Shown: piece after piece, positions 41,391-51,431 of the stretch
How positions within the stretch are numbered: the stretch's first letter is position 1
Layout: every line of letters starts with the position of its first letter
DNA from: Phycisphaerales bacterium
GTDB lineage: Bacteria > Planctomycetota > Phycisphaerae > Phycisphaerales > UBA5793
NCBI GenBank assembly: GCA_020852515.1
Contig: JADZAS010000016.1
Location: 374,155-438,154, forward strand
Direction: 5' to 3'
Length of the DNA: 64,000 nucleotides
Made by a program: the position numbers and the translations under genes
Notes under the pieces: model-generated
What the model was told of the DNA's origin: nothing
Database searches by the model: none
The model's input: only the letters and a program-made list of their open reading frames with translations

Positions 41391-42626
41391 TCATGCCTGC
41401 GGAGCGTGGAACCGCGAGCCGAGCAGGCGGACCTTTTCATTGCTGCTGCGGGTTCTGGGCAACATCGGCTGCGCGAGGTAGATGACTCCGCCGATCACGA
41501 TGTTCATCGCCAGCATCCACCACCACTGGGTCAGGCCGAGGTAGACCAGGACCGAGGTGCCCACGAGCAGCAGCGCCGAGAGCGGAATGAGCATCCTCCA
41601 GGCGAGATTCATGAGCTGGTCGTAGCGAAAACGCGGCAGCGTCCAGCGGATCACGATCATAAAGGTGATGAGCAGGCCCACCTTGGCGGCGAAGACGATC
41701 ACCTTGAGCAGCACCGCGATCAGCCCGCCCGCAACCGGCTGCGGAACGAAGGGGAACAGGTGCCAGCCGCCGAGAAACAGCACGGTAAAGATCGCGCTGC
41801 TCGTGATCATGTGGCCGTATTCGGCGAAGAAGAACAGAGCCCACTTCATCGCCGCATACTCGGTGTGGTATCCGCCGACGAGTTCCTGCTCGGCTTCAGC
41901 GAGATCGAAGGGCGCGCGATTCGCCTCGGCAAGCATCGAGACGAAGCAGATGACCGCCGCGAGAGGATGCGCGATGAGGAACCACGCCCCGGCCGTCTGC
42001 GATTCGATGATCACGTCGGGCCGCAGCGACCCGCTCGTGAGCAGCACGATAAGGATCGCCACGCCCAGCGGGATCTCGTAGCTGATCATCTGGGCGCCGG
42101 CGCGCAGGCCGCCGAGAAAGGCGTACTTGCTGTTGGAGGCCCAGCCGCCGAGCACGACGCCGTACACGCCGATGCTGGCCGTGGCGATGACGTAGACGAT
42201 GCCGACACTCACGCTGCCCGCCGCGGCGACGTTCACGCGCGCGGGTTCGATCACCGCCCCGCCGATGATGGGCAGCCAGCCCCAGAGCGTCATGCCCGGG
42301 AAGTTCCACTGCCCGCCCCACGGCACGATCGCCCAGCCGATCAGCGCGGGGATGATGATGAACGCCGGCGCGAGGATGAACAGGCGGCGATCGACCTGGC
42401 CGGGGGTGTAGTCTTCCTTGAAGAAAAGCTTCAGCCCGTCGGCCAGCGGCTGGAGAAGCCCGGCGGGGCCGACGCGGTTGGGGCCGATGCGGTCCTGAAT
42501 CCACGAGACGACCTTGCGCTCCCACAGGATCAGGTACGCAATGACGCCCTGGATCGCGCCGAAGACGACGAGACAGACGATCACGCTGACAAAGACCTGG
42601 GCCGGAATCGAATCGACGTGCGGCAT
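41391..42626 (-). CDS. nuoH: NuoH, NADH-quinone oxidoreductase membrane subunit
   Basis: NuoH (ND1) is the complex I subunit that forms much of the quinone site and the heel of the proton path. The 411-residue protein has about eight helices and the signature blocks ERKVVSWIQDRIGPNRVGP, FFKEDYTPG, LAEANRAPFDLAEAEQELVGGYHTEY and IRWTLPRFRYDQLM. The length is slightly above the usual 320-340 because of extra terminal residues. No other nuo gene is seen in this window; it lies between mannose-1-phosphate guanylyltransferase and a zinc-ribbon gene. Confidence 0.95.
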   Translation of the reverse strand: MPHVDSIPAQVFVSVIVCLVVFGAIQGVIAYLILWERKVVSWIQDRIGPNRVGPAGLLQPLADGLKLFFKEDYTPGQVDRRLFILAPAFIIIPALIGWAIVPWGGQWNFPGMTLWGWLPIIGGAVIEPARVNVAAAGSVSVGIVYVIATASIGVYGVVLGGWASNSKYAFLGGLRAGAQMISYEIPLGVAILIVLLTSGSLRPDVIIESQTAGAWFLIAHPLAAVICFVSMLAEANRAPFDLAEAEQELVGGYHTEYAAMKWALFFFAEYGHMITSSAIFTVLFLGGWHLFPFVPQPVAGGLIAVLLKVIVFAAKVGLLITFMIVIRWTLPRFRYDQLMNLAWRMLIPLSALLLVGTSVLVYLGLTQWWWMLAMNIVIGGVIYLAQPMLPRTRSSNEKVRLLGSRFHAPQA

Positions 42627-42701
42627 GGAAGGGCAATGCTAACCGCCGCCCGGCCCGGCTCAACTGAGGCGAATTCCGCCATTGAAGTCGACGCCCACCG
42701 C

Positions 42702-43778
42702 CTACTGCACGCGCCGGTCCACCATTCCGGCGATCATCTTGACCTTCTCGGCCTGAGAAGCCGGCACGACAAGCGTCGCGTCGGCGGTGCGGACGATGAT
42801 GAGATTCTCGCAGCCGATTGCGGCGATCGTGTGGGTGGGGTCGTCGCTCAAGGCGGTGACGCCGCGCGAGTCGATGGTGCGCAGCAGCGCGTTGGTCCGG
42901 TTGCCGCGTTCGTCGGCGGCCAGGGTCTGCGCCAGCGCCGGCCAACTGCCAATGTCGAGCCAGTTCACATCGAGCGGCACCGCGCAGACCAGGTCACCCG
43001 CCTCGCGCGACAGCGGCTCCATGACGCCGAAGTCCACGCTGATGCGCGGCAGCGTCGGGTACACGCGGGCGAGCACTTCGGCCTGCTGCGGCGTACCCCA
43101 CGTCCGACCGATTTCGGCCACGCCGGCGGCAATCTCCGGCTGATGGCAGCCGAGCGCCTCCAGAAAGCCGCGCGCCGAGAAGACGAACATCCCGCTGTTC
43201 CAGCCGTAGCGGCCGGACTCGATGAAGGCGCAGGCCCGCTGCTCATCGGGCTTTTCCGTAAACGAGGTCACCCGGCACGCGGGCGCAAAGCCATCGATGA
43301 CCTCGCCCTGCTCGATGTAGCCATAGCCCGTCGCCGGATACGTCGGCGTGACGGCAAAGACGACGGCTCGCTGCGGGTGAGTTTCCACGAGCGCCAGCCC
43401 GAGTTCGAACGTGCGCGCGAAGCGGTCGATCGGGTCGATGAGATGGTCCGCCGTCAGCACGCCGAAGACTGCGTCCGGATCGCACGTTGAGAGAACCGCA
43501 GCGCTGAGCGCGATGGCTGCGCACGTGTCGCGCCCCTGCGGCTCGGCAATGTACCGGTCCGTGCTGACCAGCCCTGCGTCGAGCACGGCCGCACGCATGG
43601 ACTCTCCGGCGCAGATGTAGAGTCGGTCCGGGTCGACCAGCGCCTCACCGCGGCGCACGGCGAGTTCGAGCAGGCTGCGGCCATTTACGAGCGGCAGCAG
43701 TTGCTTAGGCCGGTCAGCCCGGCTCATGGGCCACAGCCGCGTCCCCGAGCCGCCCGCGATGATGACAATGTACCGCAT
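42702..43778 (-). CDS. manC: Mannose-1-phosphate guanylyltransferase
   Basis: Makes GDP-mannose from mannose-1-phosphate and GTP for glycan synthesis. The 358-residue product has the nucleotidyltransferase start IIAGGSGTRLWPMSRADRPKQLLPL. The family blocks YIAEPQGRDTCAAIALSA, LTADHLI, FTEKPD and WNSGMFVF follow, then SVDFGVMEP and LDVNWLDIGSW. It lacks the C-terminal phosphomannose isomerase domain of bifunctional forms, so it is the short monofunctional type. The upstream gene ends seven bases before the ATG. Confidence 0.94.
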   Translation of the reverse strand: MRYIVIIAGGSGTRLWPMSRADRPKQLLPLVNGRSLLELAVRRGEALVDPDRLYICAGESMRAAVLDAGLVSTDRYIAEPQGRDTCAAIALSAAVLSTCDPDAVFGVLTADHLIDPIDRFARTFELGLALVETHPQRAVVFAVTPTYPATGYGYIEQGEVIDGFAPACRVTSFTEKPDEQRACAFIESGRYGWNSGMFVFSARGFLEALGCHQPEIAAGVAEIGRTWGTPQQAEVLARVYPTLPRISVDFGVMEPLSREAGDLVCAVPLDVNWLDIGSWPALAQTLAADERGNRTNALLRTIDSRGVTALSDDPTHTIAAIGCENLIIVRTADATLVVPASQAEKVKMIAGMVDRRVQ

Positions 43779-43785
43779 CAGTGAC

Positions 43786-44061
43786 TCACAGTTCCGTCAG
43801 ATCGCCTTCCTGCTCGATCTTCTCATCCTCATAGGGCGCGGTAAGGCGGCGGTAGAACTCCTGCTGCACGCAATTGAGCAGACCCACCACTTCGTTGTGA
43901 TCGGCGTACCGCATGGCGTTGCCGTACACGCGATTGATGAGCAGACTGATGACGTAGTTCATGTGGCCCGGCCGAGCCATGCGATCTTTGGGCACGAGGC
44001 GGGCGAGTTCGTCGATGGCGCTCTGGTACTGAGCGCGATCCTTGCGAGCGATATAGGGCAC
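43786..44061 (-). CDS. Small DUF6899-like protein
   Basis: A 91-residue soluble protein. The start (PYI....R..Y...IDELA), the middle GHMNYVISLLINRVYGNAMRYADHNEVVGLLNCVQQEFYRRL and the end APYEDEKIEQEGDL fit what I recall of the DUF6899 family, whose function is unknown. The gene begins with GTG and has GGAG at good spacing. It sits between ruvA and the guanylyltransferase gene, in the same direction and only 7-21 bases from each, so they are co-transcribed. Confidence 0.7.
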   Translation of the reverse strand: MPYIARKDRAQYQSAIDELARLVPKDRMARPGHMNYVISLLINRVYGNAMRYADHNEVVGLLNCVQQEFYRRLTAPYEDEKIEQEGDLTEL

Positions 44062-44082
44062 CGGGTCTCTCCTCTGCGTGAT

Positions 44083-44712
44083 TCAGCCCGTCTTGATCCG
44101 AAACGCCGCGGTCACCAGCGCCTGGGCGTCGGCGATCTCCGGTTCCAGCGTCAGAGCTCGATCGATCCATTGAACCGCCAGGTGGCGCGGCTCGCCGAGG
44201 CGGATGAGCACGGCCAGCGCATCATGGGCCACAGCGCTGCGGCCGGCGTCCTTCACCTCGGCCGTCGAAGCTGGCGCGCCGCCGGCCAGCAGCGGCCGCA
44301 CCTTTTCGTGCAGTTCGGCGACGATGGTCTCGGCGCTCTTGCGGCCGATCTCGGGCAGAGTCTTGAGCGTGTCGAGATCGCGCGCCGCAATCGCAGCGAC
44401 GATGGTCCGCGTCGGCAGGGCCATCGCCCGCAGCGCCTTGCGGTTGCCGATGCCTTTGACCAAGATGAACAACTCGAAGAACTCGCGGTCGAGCGCCGTC
44501 GTGAAGCCGATGAGACGGGGCAGCATGGTCGTTCCCTGCCCTTGCGCCTCGAAGTAGTGGAACGTGTCGAAGGATGCGCTCTGGCCGATGCGGCCGTGCA
44601 GGCTCTGCAGGTCCGAGGCGGGGACGAACAGTTCGTAGACCATCGGCCCGACGCGTAAGTGCACGCACGGCCCCTCAACGGCCACGATCTCTCCTTCAAT
44701 GCGGACGATCAT
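44083..44712 (-). CDS. ruvA: RuvA, Holliday junction-binding protein
   Basis: RuvA binds four-way junctions and loads RuvB for branch migration. The 209-residue product starts MIVRIEGEIVAVEG and has the OB-fold block, HYFEAQG, GFTTALDREFFELFILVKGIGNRKALRAM and the helix-hairpin-helix DTLKTLPEIGRKSAETIVAELHEKV. The C-terminal domain that contacts RuvB is short but present. ATG 44712 is fixed by the family start; it overlaps the acyltransferase gene by 17 bases. ruvB and ruvC are not in the window. Confidence 0.94.
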   Translation of the reverse strand: MIVRIEGEIVAVEGPCVHLRVGPMVYELFVPASDLQSLHGRIGQSASFDTFHYFEAQGQGTTMLPRLIGFTTALDREFFELFILVKGIGNRKALRAMALPTRTIVAAIAARDLDTLKTLPEIGRKSAETIVAELHEKVRPLLAGGAPASTAEVKDAGRSAVAHDALAVLIRLGEPRHLAVQWIDRALTLEPEIADAQALVTAAFRIKTG

Positions 44713-45493
44713 GTGGAGACATCGTAGGGCAGGCGGGGCTCGCGTCGCCGGATTTGGGCGGCGGCTGCATGGGATCGTCGGCGATTGCGTCGCTGGTCGG
44801 CCAGCCCGACATGGAGGCGATGCAGTCGCGGATCCGTCGCGTGATCTCGTCGGCGTCGTTGATGTCGTCAAAGCGCATGATCGGACCGAACTGCACACGG
44901 GCCCGGCCGCGCGTATAGAGGCTGGCCATCGCGTTATCCACCTTGGGCGTGCCGCTGATCCAGACGGGCGCCACGGCCGCACCGGATCGCGCCACGAGGA
45001 ATCCGACGCCGCTGTGGAATCGCCGGAGCATTTCAGGCGGTCGTTCGATGCCGCCTTCGGGGAAGATGCCGATGACCCCGCCTCCACGGAGGTGGCGCAG
45101 GGCCTCGCGCGTTGAGGCGAGGTCTTTGCCATCGCGCTCGACGAGGATGATTCGGCCGTAGCGGGTGAACCAGTCCACCGCGCCGCGGTTCATCTCGCGC
45201 ATCATCATCCACCGGACTTCGAACGGGCAGCCGGCCTGGAGGAGAATCGGGTCTGCCGCGCCGGTGTGGTTGGAGACGAGCAGCAATGGGCGACCAGCCG
45301 CTTCCAGCGCTTCTCCGCCGACGTACCGAGCCCGATGCACGAGCCGCGCGAAGAGTCGAAACGCGATCCAGACGAGCACACCTGACCAGGTCGGCCTTGG
45401 ACAGCGGCGCCGCAGCGCATCGAGTTGCTGGGCGGCGCCGACGCTCAGCGCGACGGTCAGGAGAACCAACGGCACCACCAGTTCGACTCGCAT
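44696..45493 (-). CDS. PlsC-type 1-acylglycerol-3-phosphate acyltransferase
   Basis: A 265-residue membrane acyltransferase, likely for phospholipid synthesis. The N-terminal helix (LVVPLVLLTVALSVGAAQQL) is followed by the catalytic motif NHTGAADP (NHx4D) near residue 75 and the substrate motif FPEGGIERP near 145. The later block VAPVWISGTPKV is typical of the family. ATG 45493 is preferred to the GTG at 45496. It opens the minus-strand run ending at 40.3 kb. Its exact acyl donor and substrate cannot be read from the sequence. Confidence 0.88.
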   Translation of the reverse strand: MRVELVVPLVLLTVALSVGAAQQLDALRRRCPRPTWSGVLVWIAFRLFARLVHRARYVGGEALEAAGRPLLLVSNHTGAADPILLQAGCPFEVRWMMMREMNRGAVDWFTRYGRIILVERDGKDLASTREALRHLRGGGVIGIFPEGGIERPPEMLRRFHSGVGFLVARSGAAVAPVWISGTPKVDNAMASLYTRGRARVQFGPIMRFDDINDADEITRRIRDCIASMSGWPTSDAIADDPMQPPPKSGDASPACPTMSPHDRPH

Positions 45494-45496
45494 CAC

Positions 45497-45855
45497 AAGC
45501 AGAGAATCGGCAGCCGCCGGCCGAAGTCAACCCCCGCCGGGCTGCAATGACGGCCTGACGCAGCAAATCCCGCCAGACGGTGGCGATCGGCGCATCCGGG
45601 ATGGCGGCGGCGCCGACGGGGCCGCCTCTCAATCCAGATCGCTCCGGTGCATGGTGCACCGTTTCCTTCGCGGACCCGGCTCGTCGCGTGACGATTCGGG
45701 TCCATTTTTCTGCGCACCATCCGCCCCGGAGGATTACGATCACTTGAGCCTTTCGGGCTGCGCGGCTAACCTGTCGGAGTTTAGAGCCATCCCACCGAAA
45801 CCCGCCATGCAAGCGGACCGTCCCATGCCTGCAACGCCCCCCAACAGGGAGACTC
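45497..45855. other. Divergent intergenic region upstream of carB
   Basis: No gene is seen in these 359 bases between the acyltransferase gene and carB. There is a perfect small palindrome (CGGTGCA / TGCACCG, 45645-45661). A possible carB promoter lies at 45744-45772 (separate entry). No pyrimidine-type leader was recognised. Confidence 0.55.
45744..45772 (+). promoter_or_regulatory. Possible carB promoter
   Basis: TTGAGC (45744-45749), a 17-base spacer and TAACCT (45767-45772), ending 83 bases before the carB ATG. The match to the housekeeping consensus is moderate. Confidence 0.4.
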
Positions 45856-48800
45856 ATGCCGCGGCGCTCTGATATCCGTACGATCCTGATCATCGGCTCC
45901 GGTCCCATCGTGATCGGACAGGGTTGCGAATTTGACTACTCCGGAACACAGGCGTGCAAGGCCCTCAAAGAAGAGGGCTACCGCGTCGTGCTGGTCAATT
46001 CCAATCCCGCCACCATCATGACCGACCCGGGCTTCTCGGACCGGACCTACATCGAGCCCATCACCCCCGAGGCTGTCCGCAAGATCATCGCCAACGAGAA
46101 GCGGCTGGGCAATCCCATCGACGCCCTGCTGCCCACTCTCGGCGGGCAGACCGCCCTCAACTGCGCGTGCGCCCTCTACGACAACGGCACGCTTGACGAG
46201 TTCGGCGTCGAGATGATCGGCGCCACCCGAGAGGTCATCCACCGCGCGGAAGACCGCGAGCAATTCCGCCGAACCATCGAAGCCATCGGACTCGAGCAGG
46301 CCCGGGCGCGGACCGTAACCGACATGGACCAGGCCCGCGAGTTCATGGCCGAGGTCGGGCTGCCGGCGATCATCAGACCCGCCTTCACCCTCGGCGGCAG
46401 CGGCGGCGGCATCGCCTACAACGTCGACGAGTTCGAGGAAATCGTCCGCCGCGGCCTGGACGCCTCGCCCATCGGGCAGGTGCTCATCGACGAATCGCTG
46501 CTGGGCTGGAAAGAATTCGAACTCGAAGTCGTCCGCGACAAGGCCGACAACGTCGTCATCGTCTGCGGCATCGAGAACATCGATCCCATGGGCGTGCACA
46601 CCGGCGATTCGATTACCGTCGCGCCGATCCTCACACTCACCGACAAGGAATACCAGCGGATGCGCGATGCGGCCATCGCCATCATCCGCGCCATCGGCGT
46701 TGAAACAGGCGGCTCGAACATCCAGTTTGCCACCAACCCGCAGACCGGCCGCATGATCGTCGTCGAGATGAATCCGCGTGTGTCGCGATCCTCGGCCCTG
46801 GCGTCCAAGGCCACGGGCTTTCCCATCGCCCGCATCGCCACCAAACTCGCGATCGGCTACACGCTCGATGAACTGCGCAATGACATCACCGGCACGACCA
46901 GCGCGTGCTTCGAGCCGACGATTGACTACGTCGTGACGAAGATGCCGCGCTGGACGTTCGAGAAGTTCCCCGAGGCGGATGAGACGCTCACCACGCAGAT
47001 GAAGAGCGTCGGCGAAGCAATGGCGATCGGCCGCACGTTCAAGGAGAGCCTGCAGAAGGCGATCCGGTCGATGGAGGTCAAGCGCTTCGGGCTGGGCCTG
47101 GACAAGAACGACAAGTGGCTCGAGGCGGCTCGCGCCATCGAGCACAACCGCCAGCTCTCGCTGGACATCAACAGCCCGACGGGGCTCGCGGCGGACGGCT
47201 CGCCGCTCGTCTGGCCCATCGACCTCGAAAAACTGCGGCGCAAACTCGGCGTGCCGAGCCAGGGCCGGCTGTACTACATCCGCTACGCGATGAAGATGGG
47301 CTGGACCGACGATCAGATCCACGACCTTACGCGCATCGACCGCTGGTTCCTCGATCAGATCCGCCAGCTCGTTGAGTTTGAGGATCTGCTCTGCTCGTAT
47401 TCGACGCTTGAACAGGTGCCGCGCGAAGTCATCGCCGAGGCCAAGCGGCTGGGCTATTCCGATCCGCAACTGGCCAATCTCTACATCGGCGACATCTCCA
47501 CGCCGTCCATCATGCGCGTGCGCGAGCACCGCCAGCGCCTGGGCATCGAGCCGGTGTACAAACTCGTAGACACGTGCGCCGCCGAGTTCGAAGCGATCAC
47601 GCCGTACTACTACTCGACGTACGAGACGCCGTTCCAACGCAGCGAAGGTGATCGACGCTCAGCTTTGGCGAAGGCTGGGGGTTGCGATGACGAAATCCGC
47701 ATCAGCGACCGGCGCAAGGTCGTCATCCTCGGCGGCGGCCCCAACCGCATCGGCCAGGGGATCGAGTTCGACTACTGCTGCTGCCAGGCGTCCTTCGCCA
47801 TGCGCGAGATGGGCTTCGAGTCGGTCATGATCAACTCGAATCCTGAAACCGTCTCAACCGATTTCGACACCTCGGATCTGCTCTTCTTCGAGCCGCTCAC
47901 GCTCGAAGACACGCTCAACGTCATCGAGCGCCTCAACGGCCGGCCGCTGGGCGGGCACGGCACCGATGAACTCGGCCGCAACGGGTTGGTCCACGGCGTG
48001 ATCGTGCAGTACGGCGGCCAGACGCCGCTCAACCTCGCACACGGCCTGCTCGCCGGAGGAGCGCCGATCATCGGCACCAGCGTCGATTCGATCGATCTCG
48101 CCGAGGATCGCGACCGCTTCCGCGACCTGCTCAACCGGCTTGGCCTCATGCAGCCGCGCAGCGGCATCGCCCGGAGCATCGATCAGGCCGTAGAGATCGC
48201 CGGCCGCATCGGCTATCCCGTGCTCGTGCGCCCGAGTTATGTGCTGGGCGGACGCGGCATGGAAATCTGCGACGACCAGAAGTCGCTGCTGGGCTACATG
48301 GCCAAGGCCGTGGTCGCCAGCGACCTGGCCAACGCGCCCATTCTCATCGACCAGTTCCTCGACGACGCCTTCGAGGTGGATGTCGATGTCATCGCCGACT
48401 ATTCACACGAGCGCGAGGGCGGACGAGCGCTGGTCTGCGGCGTGATGGAGCACATCGAACAGGCCGGCGTGCACAGCGGCGACTCCGCCTGCACCCTGCC
48501 GCCCTACAGCCTGCACCCGCCGATCGTCAATCGCATCAAGGCCGTTTCGCGTCAACTGGCCGAGGGCCTGCGCGTGCAGGGGCTGATGAACGTTCAACTT
48601 GCCGTCAAGGAAAACAGCGAACTCGGCGATGAGATCTTCATCCTCGAAGTCAACCCGCGCGCCTCGCGCACTGTGCCGTTTGTCAGCAAGGCCACGGGCG
48701 TTTCCTGGGCGCGCGCCGCCGCGAAGATCATGGCCGGCGAGACGATCGACGGCCTCAACCTCGCCGAAAACACCAATCCGCGCTTCATCTCCGTCAAGGA

Positions 48801-49401
48801 GTCCGTCTTCCCCTTCAAGAAGTTCCCGGGCGTCGATGTCATCCTCGGCCCCGAGATGCGCTCGACTGGGGAAGTCATGGGGATCGATCGCGACTTCGAA
48901 CTCGCTTACGCCAAGGCGCTCATGGGCGCCGGGGTGTTCCTGCCGACCGAGGGCAACGTCTTCATTTCCGTGCGCGAGAGCGACAAGGAAGCGATCGTCG
49001 ATCTGGTTCGCAAACTCAAGGCCCTGGGATTCGGCGTCTACACCACCAGCGGCACGAACAAAGTGCTCACCGAACACGGCATCGAGACGAAAGTGCTGCG
49101 CAAGATCAGCGAGGGCGTGCGGCCCAACGTGCTCGACATGATCAAGAACCGCGAACTGCAGATGATCATCAACACGCCGACGCGCAAGGGCGCCAAGACC
49201 GACGAAGGCAAGATTCGCGCGGCCGTGGTCCGCCAGGGCATCCCCATGGCAACGACGCGCACGTGCGCCGCGGCAGTGGTCCGCGCCATCGAGGCGCTGC
49301 GCGCCTCGCAGTGGCGCGTTTCGGCGCTGCAGGATCATTACCCCACCAACTCGACGGCTCCGACGATCCGCAAACCGGCTGAGCGCGTCGCCGCCCGCTG
49401 A
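45856..49401 (+). CDS. carB: CarB, carbamoyl-phosphate synthase large subunit
   Basis: Makes carbamoyl phosphate from ammonia, bicarbonate and two ATP for arginine and pyrimidine synthesis. The 1181-residue protein has two homologous halves, each starting with the ATP-grasp signature: [17 protein letters not shown] near residue 15 and [17 protein letters not shown] near residue 627. Between them are [14 protein letters not shown], the conserved oligomerisation region and [19 protein letters not shown], the allosteric MGS domain near the end. It is about 100 residues longer than E. coli CarB (1073), from several small inserts around residues 430-620 and 690. The start has GGGAG upstream. carA is not adjacent. 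Confidence 0.97.
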   Translation: MPRRSDIRTILIIGSGPIVIGQGCEFDYSGTQACKALKEEGYRVVLVNSNPATIMTDPGFSDRTYIEPITPEAVRKIIANEKRLGNPIDALLPTLGGQTALNCACALYDNGTLDEFGVEMIGATREVIHRAEDREQFRRTIEAIGLEQARARTVTDMDQAREFMAEVGLPAIIRPAFTLGGSGGGIAYNVDEFEEIVRRGLDASPIGQVLIDESLLGWKEFELEVVRDKADNVVIVCGIENIDPMGVHTGDSITVAPILTLTDKEYQRMRDAAIAIIRAIGVETGGSNIQFATNPQTGRMIVVEMNPRVSRSSALASKATGFPIARIATKLAIGYTLDELRNDITGTTSACFEPTIDYVVTKMPRWTFEKFPEADETLTTQMKSVGEAMAIGRTFKESLQKAIRSMEVKRFGLGLDKNDKWLEAARAIEHNRQLSLDINSPTGLAADGSPLVWPIDLEKLRRKLGVPSQGRLYYIRYAMKMGWTDDQIHDLTRIDRWFLDQIRQLVEFEDLLCSYSTLEQVPREVIAEAKRLGYSDPQLANLYIGDISTPSIMRVREHRQRLGIEPVYKLVDTCAAEFEAITPYYYSTYETPFQRSEGDRRSALAKAGGCDDEIRISDRRKVVILGGGPNRIGQGIEFDYCCCQASFAMREMGFESVMINSNPETVSTDFDTSDLLFFEPLTLEDTLNVIERLNGRPLGGHGTDELGRNGLVHGVIVQYGGQTPLNLAHGLLAGGAPIIGTSVDSIDLAEDRDRFRDLLNRLGLMQPRSGIARSIDQAVEIAGRIGYPVLVRPSYVLGGRGMEICDDQKSLLGYMAKAVVASDLANAPILIDQFLDDAFEVDVDVIADYSHEREGGRALVCGVMEHIEQAGVHSGDSACTLPPYSLHPPIVNRIKAVSRQLAEGLRVQGLMNVQLAVKENSELGDEIFILEVNPRASRTVPFVSKATGVSWARAAAKIMAGETIDGLNLAENTNPRFISVKESVFPFKKFPGVDVILGPEMRSTGEVMGIDRDFELAYAKALMGAGVFLPTEGNVFISVRESDKEAIVDLVRKLKALGFGVYTTSGTNKVLTEHGIETKVLRKISEGVRPNVLDMIKNRELQMIINTPTRKGAKTDEGKIRAAVVRQGIPMATTRTCAAAVVRAIEALRASQWRVSALQDHYPTNSTAPTIRKPAERVAAR

Positions 49402-49414
49402 GCCGCCGCACTGC

Positions 49415-50974
49415 TCACCTGCCGGCGCCGATGCCCAGAGGCTTGACCGAAATGCTCGGATCTTCGATCGTCCCGCTCACGTAGTACTTGACGAGCCGAT
49501 CGGTAATGCCGCCGAGCACCGCGCCGATCTTGCCCAGTCCCTTCTGCACCTTCTCCATCGGTCCGGCGTTCACGGCCAGCGACAGCCGCTGGTCGTAGTA
49601 GATCCGACCGTCGCCGCGCGCGACGATGAGCGGCGAGACGAGTTCAAACTCGCTGATCTCAAGACGATCCGGTTTGAAGTCGTAATCAACCTGCGCCGCA
49701 TCGCTTCCGGAATCGCTGTCGCCGCCGAATGGAGATGAGATCGCGCGCGTCAGATCGGAGATGACGGGCAGGTTCACCAGCCGCCCTTGTTCTACCGTGA
49801 GGTCACCGCTGCCACTGATCGATTCGAGCGGCGAAAGCGCGCTCGTTCGCACCTGGCCGGCGGCGCTGAGGATTCCATCGTACTTCGGCGGCGCGTCGCG
49901 GCCGGTCGTTGCAAGGGTCTGGCGCAGGTTAATCTGCGCAGCGCTGTACGTGAGGTTCACGCTCATGATTTCGTAGAGGTTGGCCGTCGCCTTGGCGCTG
50001 GCGCTGCCTGAAAGAAGATCAGCCATCGCGTCCAGACTCACCGTCCGGTCCGCCATGGCTGCCTTGAGACGCACCTGCTTCACCGGCAGCACGCTCTCGC
50101 CGAACGAAGCAAACGCATCGCTGAGGGTCATTTCGAGCCACGCGTTGCCGCCGGACAGATCAGATACCGGAAAAGTGCCCCCGCCCGCCGCTTCGAGTTG
50201 GCCGCGCAACTCGTAGCGCCGCACCAATGTCTGCAACTGCGGCGGCAGCGACTCGTACTGCTCCTGCTCCAGCCGCATCGACACCTCCAGGCGCGCCAGA
50301 TCGAGCAGCATCGAATCGAGATTGGCCCGCCCGTCGAAGTCGATTTCGAGTTGCGGCGCACGGCTCATCGAACCGTTGAGCCCGTACCAGCCTGGGTCAT
50401 CCTCATCGGGGGCGGTGTGCAGCGTCAGCGTTACGCCATGCAGCACCATCGGCTCCTCATCGCCACTGCTGTGATACTCGATGCGTCCGTCGCGGATGTC
50501 GATCTCGCGCATGACGAGCACTTCGCTCAGGCGGTACGGCTCGGGCACGGCATCGAGCCCCTCTTCAGCCACCGCCGAATCGACCAGATTGCTCCACCCA
50601 ACCAGCTCACCTTCTGCATCCTGACGGAAGTGCAGGCATGGTGAATCGAGCTGCACCCGTGCGATCTGCACCGGCTCATTCAGCCGCGGCGTGCGGGCCA
50701 GCGTCAGTTGCAGGCGATCGACCTGCACGAGCGGCTGCCCCGCAGCGCCGGTCAGTTTCAGCCCGTCGAGCACGACCGTCGCCGGCGCCTGGTAGTCCAG
50801 CCGGTCGAACTCGGCCGTGGCCGTCAGATGCGATTCGATGATGCCCACCACGCTACGGCCGACCCAGTTCTCAAGTTGGCCCGAACCTTCGCGGCCGACC
50901 GAGCGGTACAGCACGTATCCGCCGGCGCCGATCAGAACGACCAGCGCCGCACCGATGATCAGGAATCGTCGCAC
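49415..50974 (-). CDS. AsmA-like membrane-anchored protein
   Basis: A 519-residue protein with one N-terminal membrane helix (FLIIGAALVVLIGAGGYVLY). The rest is periplasmic beta-rich sequence in the AsmA/TamB style: VVLDGLKLTGAAGQPLVQVDRLQLTLAR, LSGSGDLTVEQGRLVNLPVISDL, and the AsmA-C type segment FELVSPLIVARGDGRIYYDQRLSLAVNAGP. Such proteins act in lipid or outer-membrane biogenesis in other bacteria. The GTG start has GGAGG ten bases upstream. The gene downstream of carB is convergent with it. Confidence 0.75.
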   Translation of the reverse strand: MRRFLIIGAALVVLIGAGGYVLYRSVGREGSGQLENWVGRSVVGIIESHLTATAEFDRLDYQAPATVVLDGLKLTGAAGQPLVQVDRLQLTLARTPRLNEPVQIARVQLDSPCLHFRQDAEGELVGWSNLVDSAVAEEGLDAVPEPYRLSEVLVMREIDIRDGRIEYHSSGDEEPMVLHGVTLTLHTAPDEDDPGWYGLNGSMSRAPQLEIDFDGRANLDSMLLDLARLEVSMRLEQEQYESLPPQLQTLVRRYELRGQLEAAGGGTFPVSDLSGGNAWLEMTLSDAFASFGESVLPVKQVRLKAAMADRTVSLDAMADLLSGSASAKATANLYEIMSVNLTYSAAQINLRQTLATTGRDAPPKYDGILSAAGQVRTSALSPLESISGSGDLTVEQGRLVNLPVISDLTRAISSPFGGDSDSGSDAAQVDYDFKPDRLEISEFELVSPLIVARGDGRIYYDQRLSLAVNAGPMEKVQKGLGKIGAVLGGITDRLVKYYVSGTIEDPSISVKPLGIGAGR

Positions 50975-50980
50975 AATCTT

Positions 50981-51391
50981 TCATCCTCCCGCCGCGCGCC
51001 GCGCGGCAATATACCTCACAATCTCCATGCCGTCGAACACCCCCATGATCAACAGCAGCCAGCCGGTGATGTTGTTCAGGCCCAGTTCGATCAGTCCCCA
51101 GACTCCGGCGGCGGAGAGCAGCACGGCCGCCAGCGCGATCACCAGCAGGCGCACGATTTCACCAACGCGCGGTGAAATGAACACCACGGCGATCGTCAGC
51201 GCAAAAGCGATGGCCAGGACGCGGAGAGTCCACATGGCGAACTGCGAGGCCGGAGACGTAGTGATCCAGGTCAAACCAAAGCCGAACAGGCCGAAAATCG
51301 CCGCACCGAGCACCAGCGAGCCGATCGACTCGCCCTGGAACGCCGGGCGCTGCGCAGACGGGGCCGCTGTGTCGTAGGGATCGACCACCAT
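50981..51391 (-). CDS. Small membrane protein, unknown
   Basis: A 136-residue protein with about four hydrophobic segments (GSLVLGAAIFGLFGFGLTWI, FAMWTLRVLAIAFALTIAVVF, VRLLVIALAAVLLSAAGVWGL and ITGWLLLIMGVFDGMEIVRYIA). No family is recognised. The short Pro/Gln-rich N-terminus is cytoplasmic in type. The ATG at 51391 has GGAG upstream; its stop lies six bases before the AsmA-like gene's GTG, so the two form one unit. Frame upstream of 51391 is open but lacks a better start. Confidence 0.75.
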   Translation of the reverse strand: MVVDPYDTAAPSAQRPAFQGESIGSLVLGAAIFGLFGFGLTWITTSPASQFAMWTLRVLAIAFALTIAVVFISPRVGEIVRLLVIALAAVLLSAAGVWGLIELGLNNITGWLLLIMGVFDGMEIVRYIAARRAAGG

Positions 51392-51431
51392 GGTGAACGG
51401 TACTCCTTTCCGCGGCCGGCGCCGTGCGGCT

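Noticed and set aside
41406-43490. 694-codon open frame on the plus strand
   Set aside because: Antisense to nuoH and the guanylyltransferase gene, both with strong family motifs; its translation is charged and without any domain.
45781-47637. 618-codon open frame on the minus strand
   Set aside because: Antisense to carB; no motif in its translation.
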